A stretch of DNA of 64,000 nucleotides. Origin: Clostridia bacterium (GTDB lineage: Bacteria; Bacillota; Clostridia; Oscillospirales; CAG-272). Numbering within the stretch: the stretch's first letter is position 1; each line of letters starts with the position of its first letter. The notes under the pieces are model-generated. The model was not told the DNA's origin and did not search any database. It saw nothing but the letters and a program-made list of their open reading frames with translations. The translations under genes and the position numbers were made by a program. The DNA lies in contig JAFTMG010000082.1 in assembly GCA_017452525.1 (NCBI GenBank), positions 1 through 64,000 of the forward strand, written 5' to 3'. Below are positions 1-8,302 of this stretch, one piece after another.

Positions 1-335
1 CTCACCCGCCTACGGCGGGAGCTCCCCCGGAGGGGGAGCCTCTAATAGTTGCCTCCCACCATGGGGGAGGTGGCACGCGAAGCGTGACGGAGAGGGTATT
101 TCGCGGTGAGTTTCTTTTTGGCGGTGTCGCATCCTTGGCTCCCTCCGGGAGGGGGCTCCCGCGAAGCGGGTGGAGGAGCCCTGCGGCACGAAGGATCAAG
201 GCGCGGAAAATAGCTATATTTCTCGGACATACAGAAATAATATCCTCCAAATTCGCTTCTTCACGCGGGCTCCCTCAGTCGCCTTCGGCGCCAGCGTATT
301 TGGCGAAGCCAAATATACTCCACGGAGGGAGCCAT
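1..335. repeat. cluster of palindromic intergenic repeats
   Basis: No gene is supported here. The stretch is packed with GC-rich palindromic modules. Positions 1-40 look like the right arm of a repeat, with hairpins around CCGCCTACGGCGG and GCTCCCCCGGAGGGGGAGC. Positions 51-98 form a left arm containing GTGGCACGCGAAGCGTGAC. Positions 138-180 are a compact unit starting GGCTCCCTCC and ending GGAGGAGCC. Positions 269-334 form another closed unit bounded by GGCTCCCT and AGGGAGCC, with an inner hairpin GTATTTGGC-GAA-GCCAAATATAC. The arm at 66-92 matches the left arm of the DUF559 element near 59441-59467 over 27 bases with one difference. These are probably copies or remnants of a dispersed miniature element. 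Confidence 0.7.
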
Positions 336-506
336 ATAATAGCACTTCAAACACACCGCCAAACCCCAATTTGAACACATCAAACCACGTCCCCATTTTA
401 AACGAATGGATCGCTGCCGCAGATCTGCCTGCCGGTGCCGTGCGGTGGCGCAGGCGGAAAAGATCCCGATCTCACCGCAGAGCAAAACGTTTGCGCGAGA
501 AAACAG

Positions 507-544
507 ACCCGGCGTGATACTTCGTTCAAAGTATCACGCCGGGT
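507..544 (-). terminator. probable terminator of gpmI
   Basis: A perfect inverted repeat has 16-base arms at 507-522 and 529-544 and a 6-base loop. On the minus strand it is followed by a short T-rich run, and it lies just beyond the gpmI stop codon. The rest of 336-570 shows no gene. Confidence 0.7.
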
Positions 545-570
545 GTTGTTATTGGTGAATATTTTATTTG

Positions 571-2232
571 TTACTTGATCTCAATGATCGACTCATCCCA
601 CATGGCGGGTGCTTCATAGCCCATGAGGTTGACCATGGTGGCAGCCACGTTGGAAAGACCGAACTGACCCTGATCCGCCTTCACGGTGTAAGCGTTCTTG
701 GCATCGGTGTTGTCGTAGATGATGCAGGGAACGGGATTGAGGGTGTGAGAGGTCTTGGACTTGAAGTTGCCGTTCTTATCCACCTTGGGCGCGCCGGTCT
801 TCTTGTCCATCTCCAGCATCTCGTCGGCGTTGCCGTGGTCAGCGGTGATCAGCGCCACGCCGCCCAGACGGTCGATGACGGGCAGAAGTCTGCCCAGCTG
901 CAGGTCCAGCGCCTCCATCGAGCAACGGGTTGCCGCCAGCGAGCCGGTGGGACCGACCATGTCGCCGTTGGGGAAGTTGACGCGCAGATAGCGGTACTTG
1001 CCGGACTCCAGGCACTCGATCAGCTGATCGGTGATCTCGGCGCACTTCATCCAGGGTCTCTGCTCAAAGGGAACCACGTCGGAGGGAACCTCAATATAGG
1101 TCTCCAGCTCCTCGGAGAACTTGCCGGACTTGTTGCCGTTCCAGAAGTAGGTCACGTGACCGTATTTCTGGGTCTCGGAGATGGCGAGCTGGTTGACACC
1201 GGTGTTGGCAAGGTACTCGCTCATGGTGTTGGTGATCTCGGGGGGGTTGACCAGATACTTGTTGGGAATGTGCAGATCGCCGTCGTACTCCAGCATGCCG
1301 GCATAGCAAACGACGGGCTTGCGCACGCGGTCAAACTTGTCAAACTCGTCGCCGCCGTCGAATGCCTTGGAGATCTCGATGGAGCGGTCGCCGCGGAAGT
1401 TGTAGAAGATGACAGAGTCGCCGTCCTCTACGGTGCCGACGGGCTTGCCGTTCTCGGCGATGACGAAGGGAGGCAGATCCTGGTCGATGACCTTATACTC
1501 GGCGCGGTAGGTCTCAACGGCTTCGGCGGCAGAAGCGAACTGTCTGCCCTCGCCCAGCACGTGGGTCTTCCAGCCAAGCTCTACCATAGCCCAGTTTGCC
1601 TCGTAGCGGTCCATGGTGATCTTCATGCGGCCGCCGCCGGAAGCGATCTTGATGTCGAAATCCGCGTCACGCAGATCGGCGATAAACGCCTCAAAGGGAT
1701 TAATGTATTCCAGCGCGGAGGTCTCGCCCACGTCGCGACCGTCGATCAGAATGTGGATGCGAACGGTCTTGACGCCATCTTTCTTTGCCTGCACGAGCAT
1801 TGCCTTGAGGTGGTCAATGTGGGAGTGAACGTTACCGTCGGAGAAGAGACCGAGGAAGTGCAGGGTGGAGTTGTTGTTCTTCACGTTGCCGATCAGCTCC
1901 TGCCAGGTGGAGGAGGTAAACATCTTGCCGGACTCAATGGAATTGGAGACCAGCTTGGCGCCCTGTGCGAAGACCTGACCTGCGCCGAGCGCGTTGTGAC
2001 CGACCTCGGAGTTACCCATATCGTCATCGGAGGGCAGACCGACGGCGGTGCCGTGTGCCTTGAGGGTGACCATGGGGTACTTTGCCATCAGCATGTCCAG
2101 ATTGGGGGTGTAAGAGGTGGCGACCGCGTTGGAAACGGTGTCGGGAGCCAGACCCACGCCGTCCATGACGATGGTCACGACGGGACCCTTGACCCCGTCA
2201 AAATTGTTCAGTTTGTTCAGTGCTTGACTCAT
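571..2232 (-). CDS. gpmI: 2,3-bisphosphoglycerate-independent phosphoglycerate mutase
   Basis: Glycolytic enzyme that interconverts 3- and 2-phosphoglycerate in the cytoplasm through a phosphoserine intermediate and two Mn ions. The 553-residue product begins with the metal-site motif VMDGVG (Asp24). It carries the DDDMGNSEVGHN block with the catalytic serine near residue 75, then IDGRDV, NFRGDR, and a C-terminal ADHGNADEM metal site. It is about 40 residues longer than the usual 510, with insertions in the C-terminal half. The start follows a GGAGG-type ribosome site (AGGATTTCTCAA spacing). It stands alone, with its own promoter upstream and a terminator downstream. The assignment is secure. 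Confidence 0.96.
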   Translation of the reverse strand: MSQALNKLNNFDGVKGPVVTIVMDGVGLAPDTVSNAVATSYTPNLDMLMAKYPMVTLKAHGTAVGLPSDDDMGNSEVGHNALGAGQVFAQGAKLVSNSIESGKMFTSSTWQELIGNVKNNNSTLHFLGLFSDGNVHSHIDHLKAMLVQAKKDGVKTVRIHILIDGRDVGETSALEYINPFEAFIADLRDADFDIKIASGGGRMKITMDRYEANWAMVELGWKTHVLGEGRQFASAAEAVETYRAEYKVIDQDLPPFVIAENGKPVGTVEDGDSVIFYNFRGDRSIEISKAFDGGDEFDKFDRVRKPVVCYAGMLEYDGDLHIPNKYLVNPPEITNTMSEYLANTGVNQLAISETQKYGHVTYFWNGNKSGKFSEELETYIEVPSDVVPFEQRPWMKCAEITDQLIECLESGKYRYLRVNFPNGDMVGPTGSLAATRCSMEALDLQLGRLLPVIDRLGGVALITADHGNADEMLEMDKKTGAPKVDKNGNFKSKTSHTLNPVPCIIYDNTDAKNAYTVKADQGQFGLSNVAATMVNLMGYEAPAMWDESIIEIK

Positions 2233-2278
2233 TTGAGAAATCCTCCGTAAAAATGTGAAAAGTTTTACAATCAGATAT

Positions 2279-2307
2279 AGTATACCTTTTTTGCGGGGAA
2301 ATTACAA
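2279..2307 (-). promoter_or_regulatory. sigma-A type promoter of gpmI
   Basis: Read on the minus strand: -35 TTGTAA, a 17-base spacer and -10 TATACT, about 45 bases upstream of the gpmI start. Confidence 0.75.
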
Positions 2308-2321
2308 GAGGAAAATGAAAA

Positions 2322-2356
2322 AAAGCTGAGGAAAGAGTGCATTTTTCCTCAGCTTT
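2322..2356 (-). terminator. intrinsic terminator after the DUF2079 gene
   Basis: 13-base arms (AAAGCTGAGGAAA and its complement) at 2322-2334 and 2344-2356. On the minus strand they are followed by a run of T. The hairpin separates the DUF2079 gene from the gpmI promoter. Confidence 0.85.
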
Positions 2357-2361
2357 GGGCG

Positions 2362-4149
2362 TTATTCCGCCTTTTTCAATACCGCGATCACGTCCTCCAC
2401 CTCGGTGAGCAGCTCATAGCCCCGCCGCTCGAAATATTCCACCTCGTAGCCGCGGGCGGAGGAGATGTTGATATAGGGGCGCAGGTCGAGCAGAACGTAG
2501 TCGGCGTCCGCATCGTTGGTCAGATAATAGAGCTCGCGGCGGTCGGCAAGATGGGCGGCGAACATGCTCGCCGTCCGTACCGAGGCGTCCTCGGGAAGGG
2601 TCTCCAGCACTTCGGTGATCACGCGGCTGTCCTCCCGGTACGCCGCGAAGTTGGTGAAAACGGCGCTGTGATTTCTGACCTGCACCGCCCCGACCAGCGC
2701 ACAGGCGCACAGGGCAAAGCAGAGCAGGGCACGGCGGAGACGAAAGCCGGAGGCAAGGTCGGGGATATGGGGCAGATTTGCCACCGTCAGATAGAAGAGC
2801 AGCGCCATCACCCCGTAGGTGTATTGGAAATTGAGGCTGTGCTGGTAGGTGTAGTCGCTGAGCAGATTGATCACCACAAAGGGGCAGAGCAGCATCAGCG
2901 AGGAGAGCTTGCGGGGCAGAAGAGGGATCAGCCCCAGCGGCAGGAGAAGGCAGGCGGCAAAGACCAGCTTGTCCTCGGTCAGACATTCCCGCAAAAGCAG
3001 GGCGGGATTGGCAAGCGCCGCGTGGACGAGATCGGCAATGCCACCCGTCTCGCCGATGACGTTGGAAAAGCGGTTGAACATGGCGCCGTCGCCGTGGCGG
3101 GAGAGATAGGCGGTGGCGGCGAGAAAATATCCCGTGCCGCCCAGCGTCATCGCCGCGCCCGTCTTCTTTTCGGGGCGGGAGAGCAGAAGCCAGATGCCGA
3201 TGAAGATGATGTAGAGCGCCGCGTCCTCCTTGACCGTCAGCGTCAGCACGGTAAACAGGGCAACGGGGATCCACTTTTTCCGCTCCAGCGCGAGAAAGAG
3301 CCAGAGCAGGAGGGCGGTGAGAAACTTGTTCTCGTGAAAATCGTAGAAGATGCCGCCCGTCAGCGCGGCACAGCCAAGATAGAGCAGGGAGACGGCAACG
3401 GTCTGCGCCCGCGTCAGCGAAAAGTGCCGCGCCAGCAGGCAAAGGGGGATCACTCCCGAAAGCACGCCCAGGACCTGCAGGACAAGCAGCGTCTCGGGGC
3501 GGGGGATCAGCGCGTAGAAGGGGAGGAGCAGATAGTAGAAGGGGGAGAGGTGAACGGCGAAATGAGACATCTCCACCGTCCGCTCGCATGTGGTCAGGGG
3601 CAGACCCACCGTGCGCATGTTGTGGAACATCTGGCAGAAGATGCCGAAGTCGTAGCAGGGGGAGTGATAGGTGCCGTAGCGCATCAGCGCGGCGGTGATG
3701 AGATACGCCGCCATCAGCGCGCCGAAAAGCGCGGGCAGACCGATGGCGACCCACCGCGGCATACGCGCCCCGTCAAACGCCGCGCGGTCCTCTCGCAGAA
3801 CGTAGATCAGCAGAATGGAAACCGGCACCAGAAAGCCGAAGGCAGTATAAAAGCTCGGTGCCCGGAAGGCGCACACGGCGCCGTAAAGAAGGGGGCAGAG
3901 GGGGAGCAGGCGGTAAAACCACCGCGCGCGCCAAAGGGAAAGACAGAGAAGCGCGGCGGTAAGCAGAAGGACCGCTGCCACCATTCGTGCCATGGGGATC
4001 CGCCCGGCGTAATTCAGCTTGGTAAAGAGGTCCTCTCCGCAGGCAAAGGCGGCGCAGACGAGGCACCACGCGGAGAAGAGCGCCGCCATGGCGGCGGCGG
4101 GACGGATACGGGAGAGAGGGGAGAGAATTCGGTTGTCGTTGAGACGCAT
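2362..4149 (-). CDS. DUF2079 family polytopic membrane protein
   Basis: A 595-residue integral membrane protein with about 11-13 hydrophobic segments spread through residues 15-490, followed by a soluble tail of about 100 residues. The family signature is the stretch RYGTYHSPCYDFGIFCQMFHNM near residues 155-177. DUF2079 proteins resemble GT-C glycosyltransferases in topology, but their substrate is not established, so a role in envelope glycan assembly is only an inference. The start follows a GGAAAGGAG ribosome site. It is divergent from the DUF1858 gene and ends at a clear terminator, so it is probably monocistronic. Confidence 0.85.
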   Translation of the reverse strand: MRLNDNRILSPLSRIRPAAAMAALFSAWCLVCAAFACGEDLFTKLNYAGRIPMARMVAAVLLLTAALLCLSLWRARWFYRLLPLCPLLYGAVCAFRAPSFYTAFGFLVPVSILLIYVLREDRAAFDGARMPRWVAIGLPALFGALMAAYLITAALMRYGTYHSPCYDFGIFCQMFHNMRTVGLPLTTCERTVEMSHFAVHLSPFYYLLLPFYALIPRPETLLVLQVLGVLSGVIPLCLLARHFSLTRAQTVAVSLLYLGCAALTGGIFYDFHENKFLTALLLWLFLALERKKWIPVALFTVLTLTVKEDAALYIIFIGIWLLLSRPEKKTGAAMTLGGTGYFLAATAYLSRHGDGAMFNRFSNVIGETGGIADLVHAALANPALLLRECLTEDKLVFAACLLLPLGLIPLLPRKLSSLMLLCPFVVINLLSDYTYQHSLNFQYTYGVMALLFYLTVANLPHIPDLASGFRLRRALLCFALCACALVGAVQVRNHSAVFTNFAAYREDSRVITEVLETLPEDASVRTASMFAAHLADRRELYYLTNDADADYVLLDLRPYINISSARGYEVEYFERRGYELLTEVEDVIAVLKKAE

Positions 4150-4240
4150 GCCGTGTCTCCTTTCCGAGGATTATCGTGTTTTGGTCGCGGACGGATAGCG
4201 CTGCCCGTTTTGCGGCAGACTATGGATGTCCCATAAATAT

Positions 4241-4268
4241 ATTATAGGCGATTTTCCGAAAAATTCAA
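4241..4268 (-). promoter_or_regulatory. promoter of the DUF2079 gene
   Basis: Minus strand: -35 TTGAAT, 16-base spacer, -10 TATAAT. It lies back to back with the promoter of the divergent DUF1858 gene, only 9 bases away, so one bound factor could affect both. Confidence 0.7.
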
Positions 4269-4277
4269 TGCTTTTTC

Positions 4278-4306
4278 TTGACTTTTCCGCCCGAAACCTT
4301 TATAAT
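4278..4306 (+). promoter_or_regulatory. promoter of the DUF1858-trmK-nif3 block
   Basis: -35 TTGACT, exact 17-base spacer, -10 TATAAT, 36 bases upstream of the DUF1858 start codon. Confidence 0.85.
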
Positions 4307-4342
4307 GTAGTTAAAACAAAATGAAAACAGGAGGATCAGATC

Positions 4343-4543
4343 ATGGTAGTAACCAAAGAGACCATCATCGGTGACGTTCTGGACTTTGATGCCACCACCG
4401 CAACTTATTTCTTTGAGATCGGTATGCACTGCCTGGGCTGCCCCGCATCCCGCGGCGAATCCATCGCGGATGCATGCGCAGTACACGGAACGAATGCAGA
4501 CGAGCTGGTAGCCAAGCTCAACGCTCATCTGGGTAACAAATAA
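4343..4543 (+). CDS. DUF1858 redox-disulfide domain protein
   Basis: A 66-residue protein that is a single DUF1858 domain (hybrid-cluster-protein-associated redox disulfide family). The signature GMHCLGCPASRGESI at about residues 32-46 holds two cysteines three apart and a downstream acidic helix. Small proteins of this type are thought to serve in redox or metal chemistry, but a specific partner is unknown. The start is fixed by CAGGAGG eight bases upstream and by a very good promoter. A long structured RNA hairpin with a T run follows the stop, separating it partly from trmK. Confidence 0.88.
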   Translation: MVVTKETIIGDVLDFDATTATYFFEIGMHCLGCPASRGESIADACAVHGTNADELVAKLNAHLGNK

Positions 4544-4558
4544 TTTCGTTTCCGGGAG

Positions 4559-4639
4559 GACCGCCGCGGATCGCGAGCTCCTCGCCGAGAGTGAGATCAC
4601 TCAACGGCGGGGCGGCTGTTGCCCGCGGGGGTCTTTTTT
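4559..4639 (+). terminator. long branched RNA hairpin with T run between DUF1858 gene and trmK
   Basis: The outer stem pairs 4559-4569 (GACCGCCGCGG) with 4623-4633 (CCGCGGGGGTC), with one G-G mismatch, and is followed by TTTTTT. Inside is a second stem, CCTCGCCG with CGGCGGGG, which encloses a small AGTG-AGAT-CACT hairpin. It is far larger than a normal terminator and could be a terminator, a leader element for trmK or a small stable RNA. Termination is the simplest reading. Confidence 0.6.
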
Positions 4640-4670
4640 CATCATGAAAGCTACAGCAAGGAGGGAGAGC

Positions 4671-5354
4671 ATGCAGCTTCCCAAATTAGATCATAGATTG
4701 CAGACCGCCGTGCCCTTTGTCCGCGAGGGTGCCACCGTGGCGGACGTGGGGACGGACCACGCCTATCTCCCCGTCTTTCTGACGGGCACGGGGCAGGCGC
4801 GCTTCGCCGTTGCCTCCGATATCAACGAGGGTCCCATCGAGCGGGCGGCACAGCACGTTGCCGAATATGGGCTGTCGGACAAGGTGAAGACCGTCCGTGC
4901 CGACGGGCTTGCGGGGTTGGAGGAATACCGCCCCACCGATATCATCGTGTTCGGCATGGGCGGCGAGCTGATCGTCCGCATCCTGCGGGATGCCCCGTGG
5001 GTCAAGGACCCCGCCATCCGCCTCATTCTCCAGCCCATGACCCACGCAGAGTGCCTGCGCCGTTATCTGGCGGAGGAGGGCTTTGCCACTGTGGGGGAGG
5101 TGCTGTCGCGAGAGGGCGGCAAGATATATCAGACGGTGGTTGCCGCATATAACGGCACGCCGCAAAGCATAGATGCGCTGACCGCTGAATTGGGGCGGTT
5201 CGCCACGGCAAAGAATGAAGAAGAGCCGCTTCGCGCGCCTCTGATCGCCCACCGCATCGAGGTGCTGGAGGCAGCGGCGGCAGGAAAGGAAAAGGCAGGA
5301 CGGGATACGGGCGCCGAGCGCGCCTTTATCGCGCGGCTGAGGGAATGCTTATGA
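4671..5354 (+). CDS. trmK: tRNA (adenine(22)-N1)-methyltransferase TrmK
   Basis: SAM-dependent enzyme that methylates N1 of adenine 22 in bacterial tRNAs. The 227-residue protein has the family N-terminus (LDHRLQTAVPFV), the SAM motif VADVGTDHAYLPVFL near residue 23, ASDINEGPIERA, and the family-specific FGMGGELIVRIL and LQPMTHAECLRRYL blocks. A start at 4644 is possible, but AAGGAGG lies six bases before the ATG at 4671, so that start is preferred. It overlaps the next gene in the ATGA manner and is conserved next to nif3 in Firmicutes. Confidence 0.93.
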   Translation: MQLPKLDHRLQTAVPFVREGATVADVGTDHAYLPVFLTGTGQARFAVASDINEGPIERAAQHVAEYGLSDKVKTVRADGLAGLEEYRPTDIIVFGMGGELIVRILRDAPWVKDPAIRLILQPMTHAECLRRYLAEEGFATVGEVLSREGGKIYQTVVAAYNGTPQSIDALTAELGRFATAKNEEEPLRAPLIAHRIEVLEAAAAGKEKAGRDTGAERAFIARLRECL

Positions 5355-6118
5355 CAGTAACGGAATTGTATCGCGCGCTGGATGCCGCCATCCCGCGCAG
5401 TCTCTCCTGCGATTGGGATAACGACGGGCTGATGTGCTGTCCTCTCCCCGAGCGGGAGGTGAGGCGGGTGCTGATCGCGCTGGACATCACCGAGGAGGTG
5501 GTGGACGACGCCATTGAGGGCGGCTTTGACGTTATCCTGTCTCACCACCCCATCATTTTCAAAGGTCTGCGTGCCGTCGAGCCGTCAAACGCCGTGGCGC
5601 GCAAGACCATCAAGCTGATCCGAAACGGCATTGCCGCCATGTCCTTTCATACCCGTCTTGACGCGCTTGCGGGCGGCGTCAACGACGTGCTTGCCGCGCG
5701 CCTCGGCTTGCACAATACCGTGCCCTTCGGTGACGACCCCATCCCCATCGGGCGGGTGGGCGAGCTGGAGAGCCCCATGTCGCCGGAGGCGTTTGCCGAG
5801 CAGGTCAAGCTGGCATTGCACGTGCCCGCCGTCTCGTTGGCAGACGCCCACCGTCCCGTTCACCGCGTGGCGGTGCTGGGTGGCAGCGGCTCGGACGACC
5901 TGTCCGCCGCCATGGCGGCGGGAGCCGATACCTACGTCAGCGGCAATCTGAAATATAACCAAATGGTGGACGCGCCCGATGAAGGCATCAACCTCATCGA
6001 GGCAGGCCACTTTTATACCGAGCAGCCCATCTGCTATCATCTTGCCGACATGGTCAAAGCCTTTGACGGCGAGATCGAGACCCGCGTAACGTGGAGCTGC
6101 CGCATCCGAACCATTTGA
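5351..6118 (+). CDS. Nif3-like dinuclear metal centre protein
   Basis: Member of the NIF3/YqfO family, hexameric proteins with a two-metal centre and no agreed reaction, possibly a GTP cyclohydrolase-like hydrolase. Visible features are the N-terminal CDWDNDGLM, the metal-ligand LSHHPIIF near residue 65, SFHTRLD near residue 99, and the C-terminal GHFYTEQPI ligand block. At 255 residues it is the short form without the inserted PII-like domain seen in longer homologues. The ATG at 5351 overlaps the trmK stop by four bases. An ATG two codons upstream is an alternative. Confidence 0.9.
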   Translation: MTVTELYRALDAAIPRSLSCDWDNDGLMCCPLPEREVRRVLIALDITEEVVDDAIEGGFDVILSHHPIIFKGLRAVEPSNAVARKTIKLIRNGIAAMSFHTRLDALAGGVNDVLAARLGLHNTVPFGDDPIPIGRVGELESPMSPEAFAEQVKLALHVPAVSLADAHRPVHRVAVLGGSGSDDLSAAMAAGADTYVSGNLKYNQMVDAPDEGINLIEAGHFYTEQPICYHLADMVKAFDGEIETRVTWSCRIRTI

Positions 6119-6138
6119 AAGAAAGGAATTCATCTACC

Positions 6139-6843
6139 ATGACTTATGTTGTCAGCGATCTGCACGGCAATCACGCCGCCTTCCGTAACCTTCTCAAAAA
6201 GATCCACTTCACCGAGGATGATATCCTCTACGTGGTCGGCGATATCGTCGATTACGGTGAGGACTCCATGGAGCTTCTCTGTGAGATCAGTATGATGCCC
6301 AACGTTTACGCCGTGGTCGGCGACCACGATCTGAAAGCACTGCGCATGCTCTCCGCCTTTGATAAGATGAGCAGAAGCGGCGAGGCACCCTCGCCCGAAT
6401 TTGCCGAGGAGATGAGCCGCTGGGTCAGAGAAGAGGGCGGCGCCCCCACGCTGGCGGGCTTCCGCGAGCTGGACGGAGAGATGAAGGAGGGCGTGCTGGA
6501 TTTCCTTGCCGAGATGACCTATTACGAGGAGGTCACCGTCAACGACGAGACCTTTTTGATGATCCACGCGGGGCTTGCCAATTTCTCCCCCGACCGTGAG
6601 ATCGACGATTATGAGATCGACGAGCTGGTCTCGGAGCCGCTGGACGTGGACGCCGAGTATTACGAGGATAAGACGCTGGTGGTGGGTCACGTTCCCACCT
6701 GCGATCTGCCCGAGGGCGATGCGGGCCGCATCTATTACGGCAACGGCTCCATCAGTCTCGATTGCGGCACCGAAAAGGGCTATCCCATCGGTTGCCTCTG
6801 CCTTGAGACGCTGAAGGAATTTTACGGCAATGCAGAAGAATGA
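6139..6843 (+). CDS. calcineurin-like metallophosphoesterase
   Basis: A 234-residue protein of the bacterial PPP-like phosphoesterase family. The N-terminal SDLHGN gives the D-x-H metal pair at residues 7 and 9, GDIVDYG follows at about residue 36, and histidines lie in MIHAGLAN and VGHVPT. The third family block reads GDHD where GNHD or GNHE is usual, so the phosphate-binding asparagine is replaced by aspartate. This may alter activity. The substrate cannot be read from sequence; protein phosphatase and dinucleotide hydrolase are both possible. The start follows GAAAGGAA. The gene overlaps rlmD by 14 bases. Confidence 0.85.
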   Translation: MTYVVSDLHGNHAAFRNLLKKIHFTEDDILYVVGDIVDYGEDSMELLCEISMMPNVYAVVGDHDLKALRMLSAFDKMSRSGEAPSPEFAEEMSRWVREEGGAPTLAGFRELDGEMKEGVLDFLAEMTYYEEVTVNDETFLMIHAGLANFSPDREIDDYEIDELVSEPLDVDAEYYEDKTLVVGHVPTCDLPEGDAGRIYYGNGSISLDCGTEKGYPIGCLCLETLKEFYGNAEE

Positions 6844-8260
6844 TCTGATCACGCTGGAGATCACCGAGATCAATAACCTCGGTGCCGGTGTCGGCAAATG
6901 TGAGGATGGGAGAGTCGTCTTCGTCCACGGCGCCGTCACGGGCGACCGCGTGGAGGCGCGCGTCATCAAGGTCAATAAAAATTTTTTGGTGGCGCGCCCC
7001 GAGCGCATTCTGAACCCCTCGCCTTGGCGTCTGCCCGAAGGCGAGGCGTTTTGCCATGCCCCCGCCGCCTGCGGCGGCTGTGTTTACCGCCATATCACCT
7101 ATGCCCACGAGCTGGAGCTGAAGCAGAGCTACGTCAAGCACGCCTTCATCAAGGCGGGGCTTCCCGACGTGGAGGTGGAGGCGGTGCAAACCACGGGCAA
7201 GCTCTGCGGCTACCGCAATAAGGCGCAGTATCCCTTCGGGCGCAATAAAAAGGGCATCTGCGTTGGCTTTTACGCCGCCAAGTCCCATACGCTCATCCCC
7301 TCCGACGCTTGTCCCATGCAACCGAAGCTCTTCTCCGAGGTCGCCGCGTGGGTCTGCCGCCACGCCGAGCGTGCCGGGTGGACCGTCTACGACGAGGAGA
7401 CCCGCAAAGGGCTGTTGCGCCATCTCTACCTGCGCTACGGCGAGGGGACGGACCAGCTGATGGTCTGCCTTGTCCTCAACGGCAAATTCCTCCCCGACGC
7501 CCGCCCCTTCATCGACGGGCTTACCGCCGCCTTCCCGCAGACCGTCTCGGTCATGCTGAATTTTAATACCAAGAATACCAACGTCGTGCTGGGCGAGGAG
7601 TACCGCCTCCTGTTCGGCACGCCCTATATCGAGGACACGCTGTGCGGCAAGACCTTCCGCATCTCCCCCCAGTCCTTCTATCAGGTCAATCACGACGGCG
7701 CCGAGCTGCTCTATACCCTTGCCGCCGAGCGCACGGGCATGAGCGGGCAGGGAACGCTGCTGGACCTGTATTGCGGCATCGGCTCCATCGGGCTTTCCAT
7801 GGCAGAGCGCGCCGAGCGCCTCGTGGGCATCGAGATTGTCGAATCCGCCGTGCAGTGCGCCCGCGAGAACGCCGCCCGCAACGGGGTGCATAACGCCGTC
7901 TTCTCCTGCGGCGACGCCTCCGACGCCGAAAAGCTTCTCGACGCCGCCGAGCGTGAACACGGCAGGATCGACGCCGACGTCGTCATCCTCGACCCGCCCC
8001 GCAAGGGCAGTACCCCCGAGCTGATTACTTATTTGTGCCATACCCGTAAGCCCCCCCGCATCGTCTACGTCTCCTGCGACCCCGATACCCTCGCCCGCGA
8101 CTGCGCGCTGTTCCGCCGGCTCGGCTATGAAATTGGCGTTGTCACCCCGGTGGATATGTTCCCGAGAACGGGGCACGTCGAGACGGTGGTTCTTTTAAGT
8201 CGGAAAGATGTCCACGAGCGAATCAAGTTTGATGTGAATGTTGAGGACTTGATAAAATAG
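6830..8260 (+). CDS. rlmD: 23S rRNA (uracil-5-)-methyltransferase, RlmD/RumA family
   Basis: SAM-dependent m5U methyltransferase of 23S rRNA. The 476-residue protein has an N-terminal TRAM domain (about 1-60) and an iron-sulfur cysteine set (C75, C81, C84 and the DACP cysteine near 165). It also has the SAM motif DLYCGIGSIGLSMA, the DPPRKG motif, and the SCDPDTLARD block with the catalytic cysteine. The C-terminus carries a short tail, KDVHERIKFDVNVEDL, that goes beyond the core and is common in Clostridia homologues. Its stop is TAG, which matters for interpreting the amber codon at 43774. Base composition falls sharply right after this gene. RlmD and the related RlmCD share sequence, so the exact site is less sure. 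Confidence 0.92.
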   Translation: MQKNDLITLEITEINNLGAGVGKCEDGRVVFVHGAVTGDRVEARVIKVNKNFLVARPERILNPSPWRLPEGEAFCHAPAACGGCVYRHITYAHELELKQSYVKHAFIKAGLPDVEVEAVQTTGKLCGYRNKAQYPFGRNKKGICVGFYAAKSHTLIPSDACPMQPKLFSEVAAWVCRHAERAGWTVYDEETRKGLLRHLYLRYGEGTDQLMVCLVLNGKFLPDARPFIDGLTAAFPQTVSVMLNFNTKNTNVVLGEEYRLLFGTPYIEDTLCGKTFRISPQSFYQVNHDGAELLYTLAAERTGMSGQGTLLDLYCGIGSIGLSMAERAERLVGIEIVESAVQCARENAARNGVHNAVFSCGDASDAEKLLDAAEREHGRIDADVVILDPPRKGSTPELITYLCHTRKPPRIVYVSCDPDTLARDCALFRRLGYEIGVVTPVDMFPRTGHVETVVLLSRKDVHERIKFDVNVEDLIK

Positions 8261-8302
8261 CTTGACACGATAAGCGTGTATTTGACATAGGAGGTTTACA
8301 GC

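Noticed and set aside
568..2250. Plus-strand open frame opposite gpmI
   Set aside because: gpmI is unmistakable on the minus strand; the antisense frame is a by-product of its codon use and spans the gpmI promoter side.
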